From Bacteroidota bacterium (GTDB taxonomy: Bacteria > Bacteroidota > Rhodothermia > JANXDC01): DNA of 64,000 nucleotides. Below the pieces are notes generated by a model. The model was not told the DNA's origin. It was given only the letters and a program-made list of their open reading frames with translations, and ran no database searches. The stretch spans positions 124,001 through 188,000 of the forward strand of contig JANXDC010000004.1 in the NCBI GenBank assembly GCA_025059945.1, given 5' to 3'. Position numbers and translations under genes: made by a program. Shown in pieces: positions 7,521-15,648 of this stretch (within the stretch, counting starts at the first letter, position 1; each line of letters begins with the position of its first letter).

Positions 7521-8841
7521 GCTCCATAGGACGTTGGAGGAAGCCATAGACCGGCTTACGGTGGAGCCCATCCGCTACGGGCGCGTGCGCTCTGTAGTAG
7601 GCCTTCTCATCGAGGCTGTGGGGCTGGATGCGCCCATAGGCGCGCTTTGCCAGATCGAGCTGGGCGGTGAACGGGTCGTATCGGCCGAGGTGGTGGGGAT
7701 TCGTGAGGATGTAACCCTGCTTATGCCGCTTGAGGAGATCGTGGGGCTGCGCCCGGGGGCCTGGGTGCGGCGCAGCGCCGAACCGCTGCGCATCCCCGTT
7801 GGAAGGGAGCTCTTGGGGCGCGTCGTGGATGCAGCCGGCCGACCTCTGGATGGCCAGGGGCCGATTTTCTGCACGGACTTCTACCCGGTACATCGGGATC
7901 CGCCCCCGGCTATGAGCCGGCCCCTGATTCGGGAAGCCCTCTGGACCGGCGTACGGGCCATCGACGGGTTGCTCACGATCGGCAAAGGACAACGGGTGGG
8001 CATTTTCGCCGGAAGCGGCGTGGGCAAAAGCGTGCTCATGGGCATGATCGCGCGTCGTAGCGCCGCACAGGTGAACGTGATCGCGCTCATCGGCGAGCGC
8101 GGCCGGGAGGTGCGCGAATTTATCGAGGACAACTTGGGTCCGGAAGGGCTGGCTCGCTCCGTTGTCGTGGCCGTCACAAGCGATCAGGCCGCTATGAGTC
8201 GGGTAAAAGGCGCTTTTGTGGCCACGGCTATAGCGGAGTACTTCCGCGATCAAGGCCTGGATGTGCTGCTCATGATGGATTCTCTTACGCGCGTGGCCAT
8301 GGCCCAGCGTGAAATCGGGCTGGCCTCCGGCGAGCCTCCCACTACGAAGGGCTACACGCCGAGCGTCTTCGCGTTGCTTCCTCGGCTGCTGGAGCGGGCC
8401 GGAGCTAGCGCCCGGGGTACCATCACGGGGCTTTATACGGTTCTCGTTGAAGGCGATGACTTCAACGACCCCGTCGCCGACGCCGTGCGGGGGATCTTGG
8501 ATGGGCACATCGTGCTTTCGCGGCGGCTGGCGCACCAGGGGCACTATCCGGCTATCGACGTGCTGGCCAGTATCAGCCGCGTTATGCCGCGCATCGTCTC
8601 CCCGGCACACCGGCGCTTGGCCCAAGAGGCCCAAGCCCTGCTGGCCACCTATGCAGAGGCCGAAGACTTGATCAATATCGGAGCCTACGTGAGGGGCTCC
8701 AATCCGCGTATCGATTGGGCCTTAGAGCGAATCGAGGCCCTGCGCGCTTTCCTCCGGCAGGATGTGCTCGCCTCGGCTGAGGAGCGGGCGCTTCTGCCCT
8801 GGCTAGAGCACATCGTACGAGGCGAGGAGCAGGCCTTATGA
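7507..8841 (+). CDS. fliI: Flagellum-specific ATPase FliI
   Basis: ATPase that energises release of export substrates from their chaperones at the flagellar type III gate. 444 residues, the usual family length. Walker A GSGVGKS is at about residue 169, Walker B DVLLMMDSLTR at about 252, and the F1-beta-like signature AQREIGLASGEPPTTKGYTP follows. A longer open frame begins at 7450, but the ATG at 7507 inside the end of fliH fits the family N-terminus. The stop overlaps the ATG of fliJ by four bases (ATGA). Confidence 0.97.
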   Translation: MRWAELHRTLEEAIDRLTVEPIRYGRVRSVVGLLIEAVGLDAPIGALCQIELGGERVVSAEVVGIREDVTLLMPLEEIVGLRPGAWVRRSAEPLRIPVGRELLGRVVDAAGRPLDGQGPIFCTDFYPVHRDPPPAMSRPLIREALWTGVRAIDGLLTIGKGQRVGIFAGSGVGKSVLMGMIARRSAAQVNVIALIGERGREVREFIEDNLGPEGLARSVVVAVTSDQAAMSRVKGAFVATAIAEYFRDQGLDVLLMMDSLTRVAMAQREIGLASGEPPTTKGYTPSVFALLPRLLERAGASARGTITGLYTVLVEGDDFNDPVADAVRGILDGHIVLSRRLAHQGHYPAIDVLASISRVMPRIVSPAHRRLAQEAQALLATYAEAEDLINIGAYVRGSNPRIDWALERIEALRAFLRQDVLASAEERALLPWLEHIVRGEEQAL

Positions 8842-9281
8842 GACGGTTTCGCTTTCCTCTGGAGCCATTGCGGCGTCTGCGGGAGCATCGGGAGCGGCTC
8901 GAACAGGTGCGTGCCGCCCAGGCGCGCCAGGCTCTGGAGGAGGCGCGCGCGCGTCTGGAAGCCGAGGAGCGGGTCTTTCACCAAACCCTTCAGAGAGGGG
9001 TTGCGGGGAGCAAGCTGGCCCTGTGGCAAGCCCTGCACGGGTACATCCTACAGGAGCAACAGCTTTTGCGCCAGCATCGCCAGAGCGCCGCGGAGGCCGA
9101 ATCGCGTCACGCCGAGGCCCAGAGGCGCCTACTATGGGCTCGCCAGGAGCGGCTTGTTCTAGATCGGCTCCGTGAGCGGGCCCTAGCTGCATACCAACAG
9201 GAGCTGGCCCAAAAGGAGGCGCGGCAACTCGGAGAAATCGCCCTAATCCAATACGGGCGACGCCGCAGAAAGGGCCCATGA
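8838..9281 (+). CDS. fliJ: Flagellar export chaperone FliJ
   Basis: Small coiled-coil protein of the export ATPase complex, equivalent to the central stalk. 147 residues beginning RRFRFPLEPLRRLREHRERL, the classic FliJ opening, followed by almost continuous amphipathic helix rich in Glu, Arg, Gln and Ala. It starts in a four-base overlap with fliI, and its own stop overlaps the next start in the same way. Sequence conservation in this family is low, so the assignment rests on the N-terminal motif, length, coiled-coil character and location after fliI. Confidence 0.88.
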   Translation: MRRFRFPLEPLRRLREHRERLEQVRAAQARQALEEARARLEAEERVFHQTLQRGVAGSKLALWQALHGYILQEQQLLRQHRQSAAEAESRHAEAQRRLLWARQERLVLDRLRERALAAYQQELAQKEARQLGEIALIQYGRRRRKGP

Positions 9282-9853
9282 AGCAGCTGCTGCTTTATAT
9301 CGGCCTAGGCTTGGGGGCGCCCCTAACTTTCTTGGGGCTTATCTACGGCATGTACTTGCTCTACCCCCGCCTAAAGGGCTACAACAGCCCCGAGGCTTAC
9401 GTGGCTGCCCTGGATTCCCTGCGGCACAGGCGTGCAGATGAGGACTCCTTGCGGGCAAGCGGACCGAGCTCGCCAGCCGACTCGGCAGATGCCGCGGACT
9501 CCGCTGGGACGTCTTCGCGGGACGATTCCTTGTTCTCCGCGGCGCTCTGGGATTCGCTGGCGCAGCTTCGAGCGCGGCTACTTGCACTTGAGGCCGAGGT
9601 GGCCGAGCTGCGGCGTGCACGATCGTCCACATCTCCGGTCTCAGGAGGACAAGCTCCGCGTCTGCAAGAACTAGCCACGGCGATTGCCAAGCTCAAGGCC
9701 GAAGAGCTGGGTCGCATTTTGGGCCAGCTCGATCACAACACGTTGCGGCAGCTGTTCTGGGAGATCGAAGCTAGCCGACGGCCCGTGCTGCTGCGCGCTC
9801 TTCCCCCGGAGCGGGCCGCGGCGCTTATTCAGGATATCGTAAGGAGCCGTTAA
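9278..9853 (+). CDS. MotE-like flagellar protein (MgtE N-domain-like C-terminus)
   Basis: 191-residue membrane-anchored protein. One N-terminal membrane helix is at about residues 3-27 (LLLYIGLGLGAPLTFLGLIY), followed by a low-complexity Ser/Ala/Asp linker, a coiled coil at about 90-115, and a C-terminal helical domain with IAKLKAEELGRILGQLDHNT and ALPPERAAALIQDI. That last domain resembles the MgtE N-terminal repeat found in MotE-type proteins, which commonly follow fliJ. In some alpha-proteobacteria MotE chaperones a periplasmic motor protein; here function is inferred from architecture and position. Four-base overlap with fliJ. Confidence 0.75.
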   Translation: MKQLLLYIGLGLGAPLTFLGLIYGMYLLYPRLKGYNSPEAYVAALDSLRHRRADEDSLRASGPSSPADSADAADSAGTSSRDDSLFSAALWDSLAQLRARLLALEAEVAELRRARSSTSPVSGGQAPRLQELATAIAKLKAEELGRILGQLDHNTLRQLFWEIEASRRPVLLRALPPERAAALIQDIVRSR

Positions 9854-9855
9854 AC

Positions 9856-11688
9856 ATGGAGCCTCTCTGGGTCGCATCTCCGCTTGCTTGGGGCCTGGCA
9901 TCCGAACCCTCCAGGGCGTTTGAGGCCGATCCGCCTGGGGATTTCTGGGCTGTGTTGGCCCAATGCGCATCCCTCTGCCCGCCTTGCGCGGCTTCAGTTG
10001 GGCCCCCCACACCAGCTGATGTCCCCCTCTGCAGCACATCCGAAGGCGAGCTGCCTGTTCAGGCTCCGGAGGACCCCTCGACCGGCATGCTGGGGGGATC
10101 GCCCCTTGCTGGGGTGAGCCCCGCAGGCGCCTTCTTGCTTAAGGCTCAGTCGGGTGCGGATCGGCTTATCGTAGAAGCTCCGGCTTCCTCTGAGGAGGCC
10201 TCTGGGGGGGCTGAACTGGATCGGATCGAGCCTGTGGCCGTGGACATCTCTTCGGAGGCCGCGCCCAGCTGGCCAAGGACGGTTGAGCTGGAGGCGGCGG
10301 CTACTGCGAGGCAACCTCACCCGCAGCCGACGCAACAGCCCGAGACGGCGAGAGAGCTGCCGTGGGGCGCGCCGCCCGCTTACCAAGGCGAGCCTCTCTT
10401 AAAAACGCCCCCTATCCCAGTGAGCCGTACCGAGACTTGGGGCTTAGCCCCTTCTGAGCCGATGGGGCTTGCACCTGAGCCCGCAAAAATCCGACAGGAA
10501 GCGCCCCCCGCCTTATGGCCACGGCGAGGCGTTAGCCCGCATGAGCCGGTTTCCTCAGGCGGTCCCATCGGATTTGCAGAGGCTTCCGAGGCCTCGACGC
10601 CCCCCCCAGCTGAGCCAAAGCGGCCCACCAAGGGCCCTACTGTGCCCGTAAGCATCGTGTCCGCAGAGCCCGTCGGGGAAAACCGCAGAGCCCCCGCCGA
10701 GGCATCCGTCCTTGTACGGATGCTGGAGCCCGCTATGCCCGCGCACTCTCGTACGGAGACAAAGGCCAACGCGCCTGTTCTTCCCGAGGGGGGGCTATCG
10801 GCTTGGGGCTTTTTAACCATTAAGGAGGACTGGGCCGCCTACTCGGGGCCGACTCTAGAGCGCGGTGCGCTTGCTGCGGAGGCTAGCTCTCCGGTTTCTC
10901 TGGGTCCTCGGGAGCCCTTAACGGATGCGATCGCCCCACCCCAAGCGCCAGATCCCCCTGCGTTTCAGCAGGCCGGCGACGTCCCGGTACCTCAGCAGAC
11001 CCGTCGCGAGGCTTCCCGGGCCGCGCATGAGGAGCACCTGCGCCTAGAGGGCTCAGCACCGGATGCGACGGGAGCAGAGGCGGTATTACCTGAAAAGCCC
11101 CAACCACAAGGTGAGCCGCTTTCGGCGGCTGCGGAGCCCGCTGAGCCCATCCGAGCGCCCGGTTTACCGGCTTTGGAGCGAACCGGTGAAGGACGCGCGC
11201 TTGCAGAGGTTCATGGGGAGCGACACCCGGAGCCGACGGCGACAAATCGGCTGGAGCAGGCCCTGCGCGTAGCGGTCGTGCAGGCGCGGACGCTAGCGCT
11301 TTCCCCCCCGGTGCGCTTTGAGGTCCGGCTTCCGGAATGGGATGCGGGGTTGCTAGTGGAGCTGCAGGAGCATCCGGATCGGCTTGAGCTTCAGCTTTCG
11401 GCTTCGGACGGGAGGCTGCATGAAAGCCTGCGGCACATGCTCGGGGGGCTGCGCGAGGCCCTAGAGCAACGCCTGGGGGTTCGCGTGGAGGTAAACCTGC
11501 AAGAGGGCGGGGGTTTCTACGCGGGTGGAGGCGGTCAAGAGGCCCGCTCAGGATGGGAGCGCTTTTTCCCTCCGCGAATGGCCTCTGCAGGGAGGGCTCC
11601 GTTTGTGGGGCCGGAACCCGGCCCCACCGGGGAAAACGAACATCGGCCGCGCTGGTGGGGATATAACAGTATCGAGTTTTTAGCCTAG
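9856..11688 (+). CDS. fliK: Flagellar hook-length control protein FliK
   Basis: Molecular ruler that sets hook length and switches export specificity to late substrates. 610 residues. About 450 N-terminal residues are Pro/Ala/Glu-rich and variable, as expected for the ruler part. The C-terminal Flg_hook domain is at about 475-560 (LSPPVRFEVRLPEWDAGLLV, LQEHPDRLELQLSASDGRL, LREALEQRLGVRVEVNL). The assignment also rests on the position just before flgD and flgE. Toward the upper end of FliK length, which could mean a long hook. A Gly-rich stretch and basic tail follow the conserved domain. Confidence 0.88.
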   Translation: MEPLWVASPLAWGLASEPSRAFEADPPGDFWAVLAQCASLCPPCAASVGPPTPADVPLCSTSEGELPVQAPEDPSTGMLGGSPLAGVSPAGAFLLKAQSGADRLIVEAPASSEEASGGAELDRIEPVAVDISSEAAPSWPRTVELEAAATARQPHPQPTQQPETARELPWGAPPAYQGEPLLKTPPIPVSRTETWGLAPSEPMGLAPEPAKIRQEAPPALWPRRGVSPHEPVSSGGPIGFAEASEASTPPPAEPKRPTKGPTVPVSIVSAEPVGENRRAPAEASVLVRMLEPAMPAHSRTETKANAPVLPEGGLSAWGFLTIKEDWAAYSGPTLERGALAAEASSPVSLGPREPLTDAIAPPQAPDPPAFQQAGDVPVPQQTRREASRAAHEEHLRLEGSAPDATGAEAVLPEKPQPQGEPLSAAAEPAEPIRAPGLPALERTGEGRALAEVHGERHPEPTATNRLEQALRVAVVQARTLALSPPVRFEVRLPEWDAGLLVELQEHPDRLELQLSASDGRLHESLRHMLGGLREALEQRLGVRVEVNLQEGGGFYAGGGGQEARSGWERFFPPRMASAGRAPFVGPEPGPTGENEHRPRWWGYNSIEFLA

Positions 11689-11701
11689 GAGGGTCGGATC
11701 T

Positions 11702-12412
11702 ATGCCGACTTCAACGACGGTAAGCCCTAACAAGCCCTCAGGAAGCGCCCCCAAGGGGAATGCTTCGCTGGCACAGGCCGCCGCTCAGCGGGCGCAGCTG
11801 AACCGCGATCAGTTTTTGCGGCTGCTTGTGACCCAGTTGCGCAACCAAGATCCCTTCAACCCTTTACAGGGGCAGGAGTTTGCGGCGCAGCTGGCTCAGT
11901 TCTCCTCCGTGGAGCAGCTCATTCAAATCAATCAAGGCCTTGCGCAGCACTTTCAGTCCTCAGGCCTGTGGAGTCAGAGCCTGTATCATTTGCTGGCCGC
12001 CGGGCTAATCGGCAAAGAGGCCAAAGTGCAGGCTTCCGCCGTTTTCTTTGATGGCGAGCGCCCCGCGCCGATCTCCATGAGCCTGTCGGAGAGGGCCGAC
12101 GCCCTTACGCTGCGCCTGAAGGACGCCTCCGGACGCGTGGTGCGCACGCTGCAGCTGGGTCCGCATGCGGCCGGGTCCCATGAGCTGCTCTGGGATGGAA
12201 CCGATGAGCGCGGAAATCGGCTGCCCAGGGGGCTATATCGCATAGAGGTCGAAGCTCAAGCTTCCGGCAAGCCCGTGGACGTCAAGCTCTTTCTTGTGGG
12301 CCTGATCACGAAAGTGCAGTACACCGGAGATGGCGCCAAACTCTGGGTGGGGGACATCCCGGTGGATTGGAGCGCCGTTGAGGAGATCCGCCAACCGCAA
12401 CAAGGGAGGTAG
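11702..12412 (+). CDS. flgD: Flagellar hook assembly (cap) protein FlgD
   Basis: Scaffold that caps the growing hook and guides FlgE polymerisation. 236 residues with AGGAGG upstream of the ATG. The N-terminal FlgD signature is clear: LNRDQFLRLLVTQLRNQDPF followed by NPLQGQEFAAQLAQFSSVEQ (about residues 36-75). The C-terminal half carries the FLN-like/FlgD Ig region, with LKDASGRVVRTLQLGPHAAG and the turn WDGTDERGNRLPRGLYRIEV. Normal length and position between fliK and the hook gene. Confidence 0.95.
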   Translation: MPTSTTVSPNKPSGSAPKGNASLAQAAAQRAQLNRDQFLRLLVTQLRNQDPFNPLQGQEFAAQLAQFSSVEQLIQINQGLAQHFQSSGLWSQSLYHLLAAGLIGKEAKVQASAVFFDGERPAPISMSLSERADALTLRLKDASGRVVRTLQLGPHAAGSHELLWDGTDERGNRLPRGLYRIEVEAQASGKPVDVKLFLVGLITKVQYTGDGAKLWVGDIPVDWSAVEEIRQPQQGR

Positions 12413-12417
12413 CAGCG

Positions 12418-12822
12418 ATGCAAGTCCAAGAGCTACTGCGTCGGGTAGATCCCGGCGCGCTATCCGGATCTGGGGTTCGCTCGCCTACGCCGCAAACGGT
12501 CCCGGGCGCGCAAAGCGCCCCTCCGTTTGCCGAGCTCTTGCGTCGGGCCATGGAAAGTCCTCCCGGGACGGGGGTGCGCTTTTCGGCCCACGCCCTGGAG
12601 CGGCTCTCGGAGCGGGACATCCGGCTCAGCCCAGGCGAGCTGGAGCTTTTAGGTCGTGCTCTGGATCGGCTGGCGCAAAAAGGCGCCCAAGATAGCCTTG
12701 TCGTGCATCCCCGGGCCGCCTTTTTGGTCAACGTGCCCAATCGGACGGTGATAACGGCTGTGGATCTTGATCAGATGCGGGAGCGCGTTTTTACGCAGAT
12801 TGACAGCGCGTTGATTCTGTAA
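12418..12822 (+). CDS. Flagellar operon protein, TIGR02530 family
   Basis: 134-residue protein beginning 5 bases after flgD. The first 50 residues are variable. The conserved part (about 55-134) reads VRFSAHALERLSERDIRLSP, then LAQKGAQDSLVVHPRAAFLV and VPNRTVITAVDL, matching the flagellar operon protein family found between flgD and flgE in Firmicutes, spirochaetes and others. Its biochemical role is not established as far as I know. Location implies hook assembly or regulation. Confidence 0.85.
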   Translation: MQVQELLRRVDPGALSGSGVRSPTPQTVPGAQSAPPFAELLRRAMESPPGTGVRFSAHALERLSERDIRLSPGELELLGRALDRLAQKGAQDSLVVHPRAAFLVNVPNRTVITAVDLDQMRERVFTQIDSALIL

Positions 12823-12851
12823 ACGGGCTGGACCCGAGACGGGAGGCCCGT

Positions 12852-12877
12852 ACACGGCGGAACGACGGAAGCCGTGT
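12852..12877. promoter_or_regulatory. Inverted repeat in the flgE leader
   Basis: ACACGGC at 12852-12858 and GCCGTGT at 12871-12877 form a perfect 7-bp stem with a 12-base loop, inside the 85-base gap before flgE. A second, weaker repeat (CGGGC/GCCCG, about 12824-12850) precedes it. No run of T follows, so it is not a simple terminator. It could tune hook-protein translation or stabilise a processed 5' end. Confidence 0.35.
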
Positions 12878-12907
12878 TTAAACCCTAAACCCAAAGGAGG
12901 TAGCGTC

Positions 12908-14257
12908 ATGATCCGCTCTCTGTACTCGGGCGTTTCGGGCATGCGGTCGCATCAGACTCGTATGGACGTGGTGGGCAGCAACATCGCCAACGTCAACACG
13001 ATCGGCTTTAAAAGCTCACGCGTCACCTTTGCTCAGCTTCTGGGCCAAAGCCTGCTGGGCTCGGGTCGCGGCGCCGTGGGGGGCAGCATCAATCCGGCTC
13101 AGATCGGTCTGGGCGTAGCTGTGGCCTCTATCGACCGGCGCTTTACGCAGGGCTCTTTTGAGTCGACCAACATCGCCTCGGACGTGGCCCTGGATGGTCC
13201 GGGCTTTTTTGTGTTGCGCAAGGACAAGGAGATCGTGCTCACGCGCGCGGGCAACTTCCAGTTCAACAACCGCGGTGAACTCGTAAACGTCAACGGGTTC
13301 AACGTGCAGGGTTGGACCTTCCAGCCCAGGCTGGACGCCTCTGGCAACATACAGCGCGACGCCGACGGGCGCATTATCTACGATCTGAACCGCAAGCTCA
13401 CGGATATACGGCTCACAGATTACGGGGTCTCCGAGCCCAAGGAGACGCAGCTGGTCAGGATAACGGGCAACCTAAACGCCTCCTTGCCGCCGTATTCGCC
13501 CACGCAGCCGGAGGCCCACACCATCTCTACGGTGATCTATGACGCTCAAGGGGTGGCCCGTACGATGATCGTGGAGTTCCGCCGCACAGGCGCCAGCCAG
13601 TGGGACGCTCTGATCCGGGTGCAGGATAACGCAGGCGGTTTCCTCAATATTGGACAACCCACAGGGGCCGTGCCCGCTGACACGGATACCGATGCAGACA
13701 CCGTGACGGTGCCTTTGCAATTCGACGCTCAAGGTCGGCTGATTCCGTTTGGCAGTGGGGATAGCCGCGTGGAGGTGGAGTTCGATCCGGATGGCCCCGG
13801 ACCCCTTGGGAATCAGGTCATCCAGCTCGATTTAGGTAGTCTGGTTCAGTATGAGGGGGCCTCTACGGCCCGGGTGGAATCCCAAGACGGCTTTCCCAAA
13901 GGGGATTTCGTGACGTTTCGGATCGACTCTCACGGTATCCTGGAGGTGCTCTACAGCAACGGACAGAGAAGGCCGATCGCACAGCTGGCCGTAGGGGATG
14001 TGCCCAATCAGCAGGGGCTGGAGCATATCGGGGACGGGATCTTCCGGGCCAATGCCACCTCAGGACCCATCGTCTTTTATAGAGCCAGCGAGGATACGGC
14101 CACAACCATGGTAAGTGGAGCTCTGGAGATGAGTAATGTGGATTTGGCGAGCGAATTTACGGACATGATCGTTACGCAGCGGGGTTTTCAGGCCAGCGCC
14201 CGCATCATCACGACCTCCGATGAGATGCTCCAGGAGACCGTGCAGCTTAAACGCTAG
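12908..14257 (+). CDS. flgE: Flagellar hook protein FlgE
   Basis: Major subunit of the flagellar hook. 449 residues, ATG preceded by AAAGGAGGT six bases upstream, the best ribosome site in the operon, which suits a highly expressed structural protein. The N-terminal export and polymerisation motif is SNIANVNTIGFKSSRVTF (about residues 25-42). The middle holds the DGPGFFVL flgE/F/G signature and variable D1-D2 domains. The C-terminal signature is LEMSNVDLASEFTDMIVTQR followed by GFQASARIITTSDEMLQETV. It is the last gene of the operon, with a strong terminator 22 bases after its stop. Confidence 0.96.
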   Translation: MIRSLYSGVSGMRSHQTRMDVVGSNIANVNTIGFKSSRVTFAQLLGQSLLGSGRGAVGGSINPAQIGLGVAVASIDRRFTQGSFESTNIASDVALDGPGFFVLRKDKEIVLTRAGNFQFNNRGELVNVNGFNVQGWTFQPRLDASGNIQRDADGRIIYDLNRKLTDIRLTDYGVSEPKETQLVRITGNLNASLPPYSPTQPEAHTISTVIYDAQGVARTMIVEFRRTGASQWDALIRVQDNAGGFLNIGQPTGAVPADTDTDADTVTVPLQFDAQGRLIPFGSGDSRVEVEFDPDGPGPLGNQVIQLDLGSLVQYEGASTARVESQDGFPKGDFVTFRIDSHGILEVLYSNGQRRPIAQLAVGDVPNQQGLEHIGDGIFRANATSGPIVFYRASEDTATTMVSGALEMSNVDLASEFTDMIVTQRGFQASARIITTSDEMLQETVQLKR

Positions 14258-14279
14258 TCCCCCTGCAAACGCTTTGCAT

Positions 14280-14308
14280 GGCCCGGCCGATCTGGCCGGG
14301 CCTTTTTT
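14280..14308 (+). terminator. Rho-independent terminator of the flagellar operon
   Basis: GGCCCGGCC (14280-14288), loop GATCT, GGCCGGGCC (14294-14302), then TTTTTT. A perfect 9-bp GC stem with a U-tract directly downstream of flgE; it marks the end of the flagellar operon. Confidence 0.93.
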
Positions 14309-14333
14309 GTGTCCCGCTCGTATTTTAGAACGT

Positions 14334-15371
14334 ATGGATGCGCATTCTATGCTAGATGTTCCCAATCGCCTGCGGGCCGCTCGCTGGTCGCTTGCGGTGG
14401 GCGTTGTGCTGCTGGGGCTCAAGTTTTCAGCCTATCTGCTTACGGGATCGGCTGCGGTCTTGTCCGATGCCCTGGAATCGATCATCAACGTCGTGGCGGC
14501 CTTGCTGGCTTTGGTGGCCGTGCACTTGGCCGCCCGACCTCCGGACGCAACCCATCCTTACGGACATGGAAAGATCGAGTTCTTCTCCGCCGGTTTTGAG
14601 GGCTCCCTGATCATGCTCGCTGGCGGGGCGATTGGCTACAAGGCCGTCGAGGCTCTGCTTGCGGGGATACCGCCGCAGCGCCTGGAGGCCGGTACCGCTC
14701 TTGTAGCCGGAGCCGGACTCGTGAACGCCGCCTTAGGAGGGTATCTTATTCATACAGGGCGTCGGACGCGCTCAGCTACGCTGCGCGCCAGCGGCCATCA
14801 TGTGCTGAGCGACGCCTACACGAGCGCCGGGGTCGTAATGGGGCTTCTGCTCGTGCGCTGGACCGGCCTGTGGTGGCTAGATCCCGCGGTGGCGATCGCC
14901 GTTGGCCTGCACATCCTGCGGGCCGGCTACAAACTGGTGCGTGAGGCCGTAGCGGGGCTCATGGATGAGGCCGATCCCTCCATACTGGAGCGCGTGGCTC
15001 AGATTCTGGAGCAAGGTCGGCAGCCGGGGTGGATCGCCCCCCATCGGCTGCGCCTCTGGCGGAGCGGAGCGACGCTGCATGTGGATTTTCACCTCATTCT
15101 GCCCTACTACTGGACCCTGCAACAGAGCCATGAGGCCGAGCACGCGATCCATGAGCTGTTCCGGGCTCGGTGCCCGGAGCCGACAGACGTGATCGTGCAC
15201 ACTGAGCCCTGCTGGCCAGCCTGTTGCGCCCTGTGCGCTATCGATTCCTGTCCTGTTCGGCAGGCTCCCTTGAAGCGCCTTTTGCCCTGGAATGGGGACT
15301 TGTTGCGCGCCCCTTTAAAGGCCCAATTGGGCGCCGTAGAGGCCCAGACCGAGCTGGAGTACGAGGCCTGA
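14334..15371 (+). CDS. Cation diffusion facilitator family metal transporter
   Basis: Inner-membrane proton-coupled exporter of divalent metals (Zn, Fe, Co, Cd or similar). About 345 residues with six predicted membrane helices in the first 215. The two metal-site motifs are present: SDALES in helix 2 and HHVLSDAYTSAGV in helix 5. The HPYGHGKIEFFSAGFEG segment is typical of the family. The cytoplasmic C-terminal domain ends in a Cys cluster (CWPACCALCAIDSCPVR), probably a metal-sensing or chaperone site. No strong ribosome site precedes ATG 14334; ATG 14349 is an alternative. It lies between two terminators and is probably transcribed alone. Confidence 0.9.
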   Translation: MDAHSMLDVPNRLRAARWSLAVGVVLLGLKFSAYLLTGSAAVLSDALESIINVVAALLALVAVHLAARPPDATHPYGHGKIEFFSAGFEGSLIMLAGGAIGYKAVEALLAGIPPQRLEAGTALVAGAGLVNAALGGYLIHTGRRTRSATLRASGHHVLSDAYTSAGVVMGLLLVRWTGLWWLDPAVAIAVGLHILRAGYKLVREAVAGLMDEADPSILERVAQILEQGRQPGWIAPHRLRLWRSGATLHVDFHLILPYYWTLQQSHEAEHAIHELFRARCPEPTDVIVHTEPCWPACCALCAIDSCPVRQAPLKRLLPWNGDLLRAPLKAQLGAVEAQTELEYEA

Positions 15372-15381
15372 AGTCGCCCCC

Positions 15382-15409
15382 TTGCGCGCCTCTTCGCTGC
15401 GCATATACT
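15382..15409 (+). promoter_or_regulatory. Sigma-70-like promoter of the carA leader
   Basis: TTGCGC (15382-15387), 16-base spacer, TATACT (15404-15409). Predicted start near 15416. It would produce a leader RNA that ends at the terminator at 15557-15580 or reads through into carA. Confidence 0.55.
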
Positions 15410-15415
15410 TTTGTC

Positions 15416-15580
15416 CCCGAATCGTATGGGAGCGTCATCCTCCATAGCAATTAGGCGACGACGAGCCTGGAGTGGCATCCAGCTGCGGGGCTCGCAAGCG
15501 ATCGCAATGCAGAGGTGGCGCGCCGGAACCCGAAGAGCGCAAAGCAACGGATCGCAAGCGGCCCGAGCGCCGCTTTTTTT
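15416..15580 (+). ncRNA. Putative attenuator leader RNA upstream of carAB
   Basis: About 165 bases between a good promoter and an intrinsic terminator, all upstream of carA and without a conventional gene. It contains an internal hairpin (CTGGA/TCCAG, about 15467-15481), a 9-base direct repeat TCGCAAGCG spaced 60 bases apart (15492 and 15552), and an open frame with four successive Arg codons. The arrangement of promoter, leader, terminator and biosynthetic operon is that of transcription attenuation. A free-standing small RNA gene is the alternative. No known riboswitch class could be assigned by eye. Confidence 0.45.
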
Positions 15581-15590
15581 GTATCCGTAG
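15426..15590 (+). CDS. Candidate Arg-rich leader peptide of carAB
   Basis: ATG at 15426 opens a 54-codon frame whose codons 10-13 are AGG CGA CGA CGA (four Arg) followed by Ala-Trp. Six more Arg codons follow, and the frame runs through the terminator to TAG at 15588. Carbamoyl phosphate feeds arginine synthesis, so stalling at an Arg run could control read-through into carA. Weak points: no clear ribosome site, and a longer frame than usual for a leader peptide. High-GC DNA yields Arg-rich chance frames, so this is only a candidate. Confidence 0.3.
   Translation: MGASSSIAIRRRRAWSGIQLRGSQAIAMQRWRAGTRRAQSNGSQAARAPLFLYP
15557..15580 (+). terminator. Intrinsic terminator between the leader and carA
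   Basis: AGCGGC (15557-15562), loop CCGAGC, GCCGCT (15569-15574), followed by an unbroken T run to 15580. It lies 68 bases before the carA start, the expected place for an attenuator. Confidence 0.8.
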
Positions 15591-15648
15591 GCCAGACGCT
15601 GATGCGGTCTGGCTTCTAGAAACAGAACGGTATGTGCGCACGGGGGGA

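Noticed and set aside
7408-8634. Minus-strand open frame of 408 codons opposite fliI
   Set aside because: Shadow of the conserved FliI ATPase; no promoter or ribosome site.
15480-15540. T-box riboswitch (AGAGGTGGCGCGCCGG before the carA terminator)
   Set aside because: The fragment resembles the T-box antiterminator bulge, but the ACC-GCG part is not conserved and no stem I with a specifier loop was evident; attenuation by a leader peptide fits equally well.
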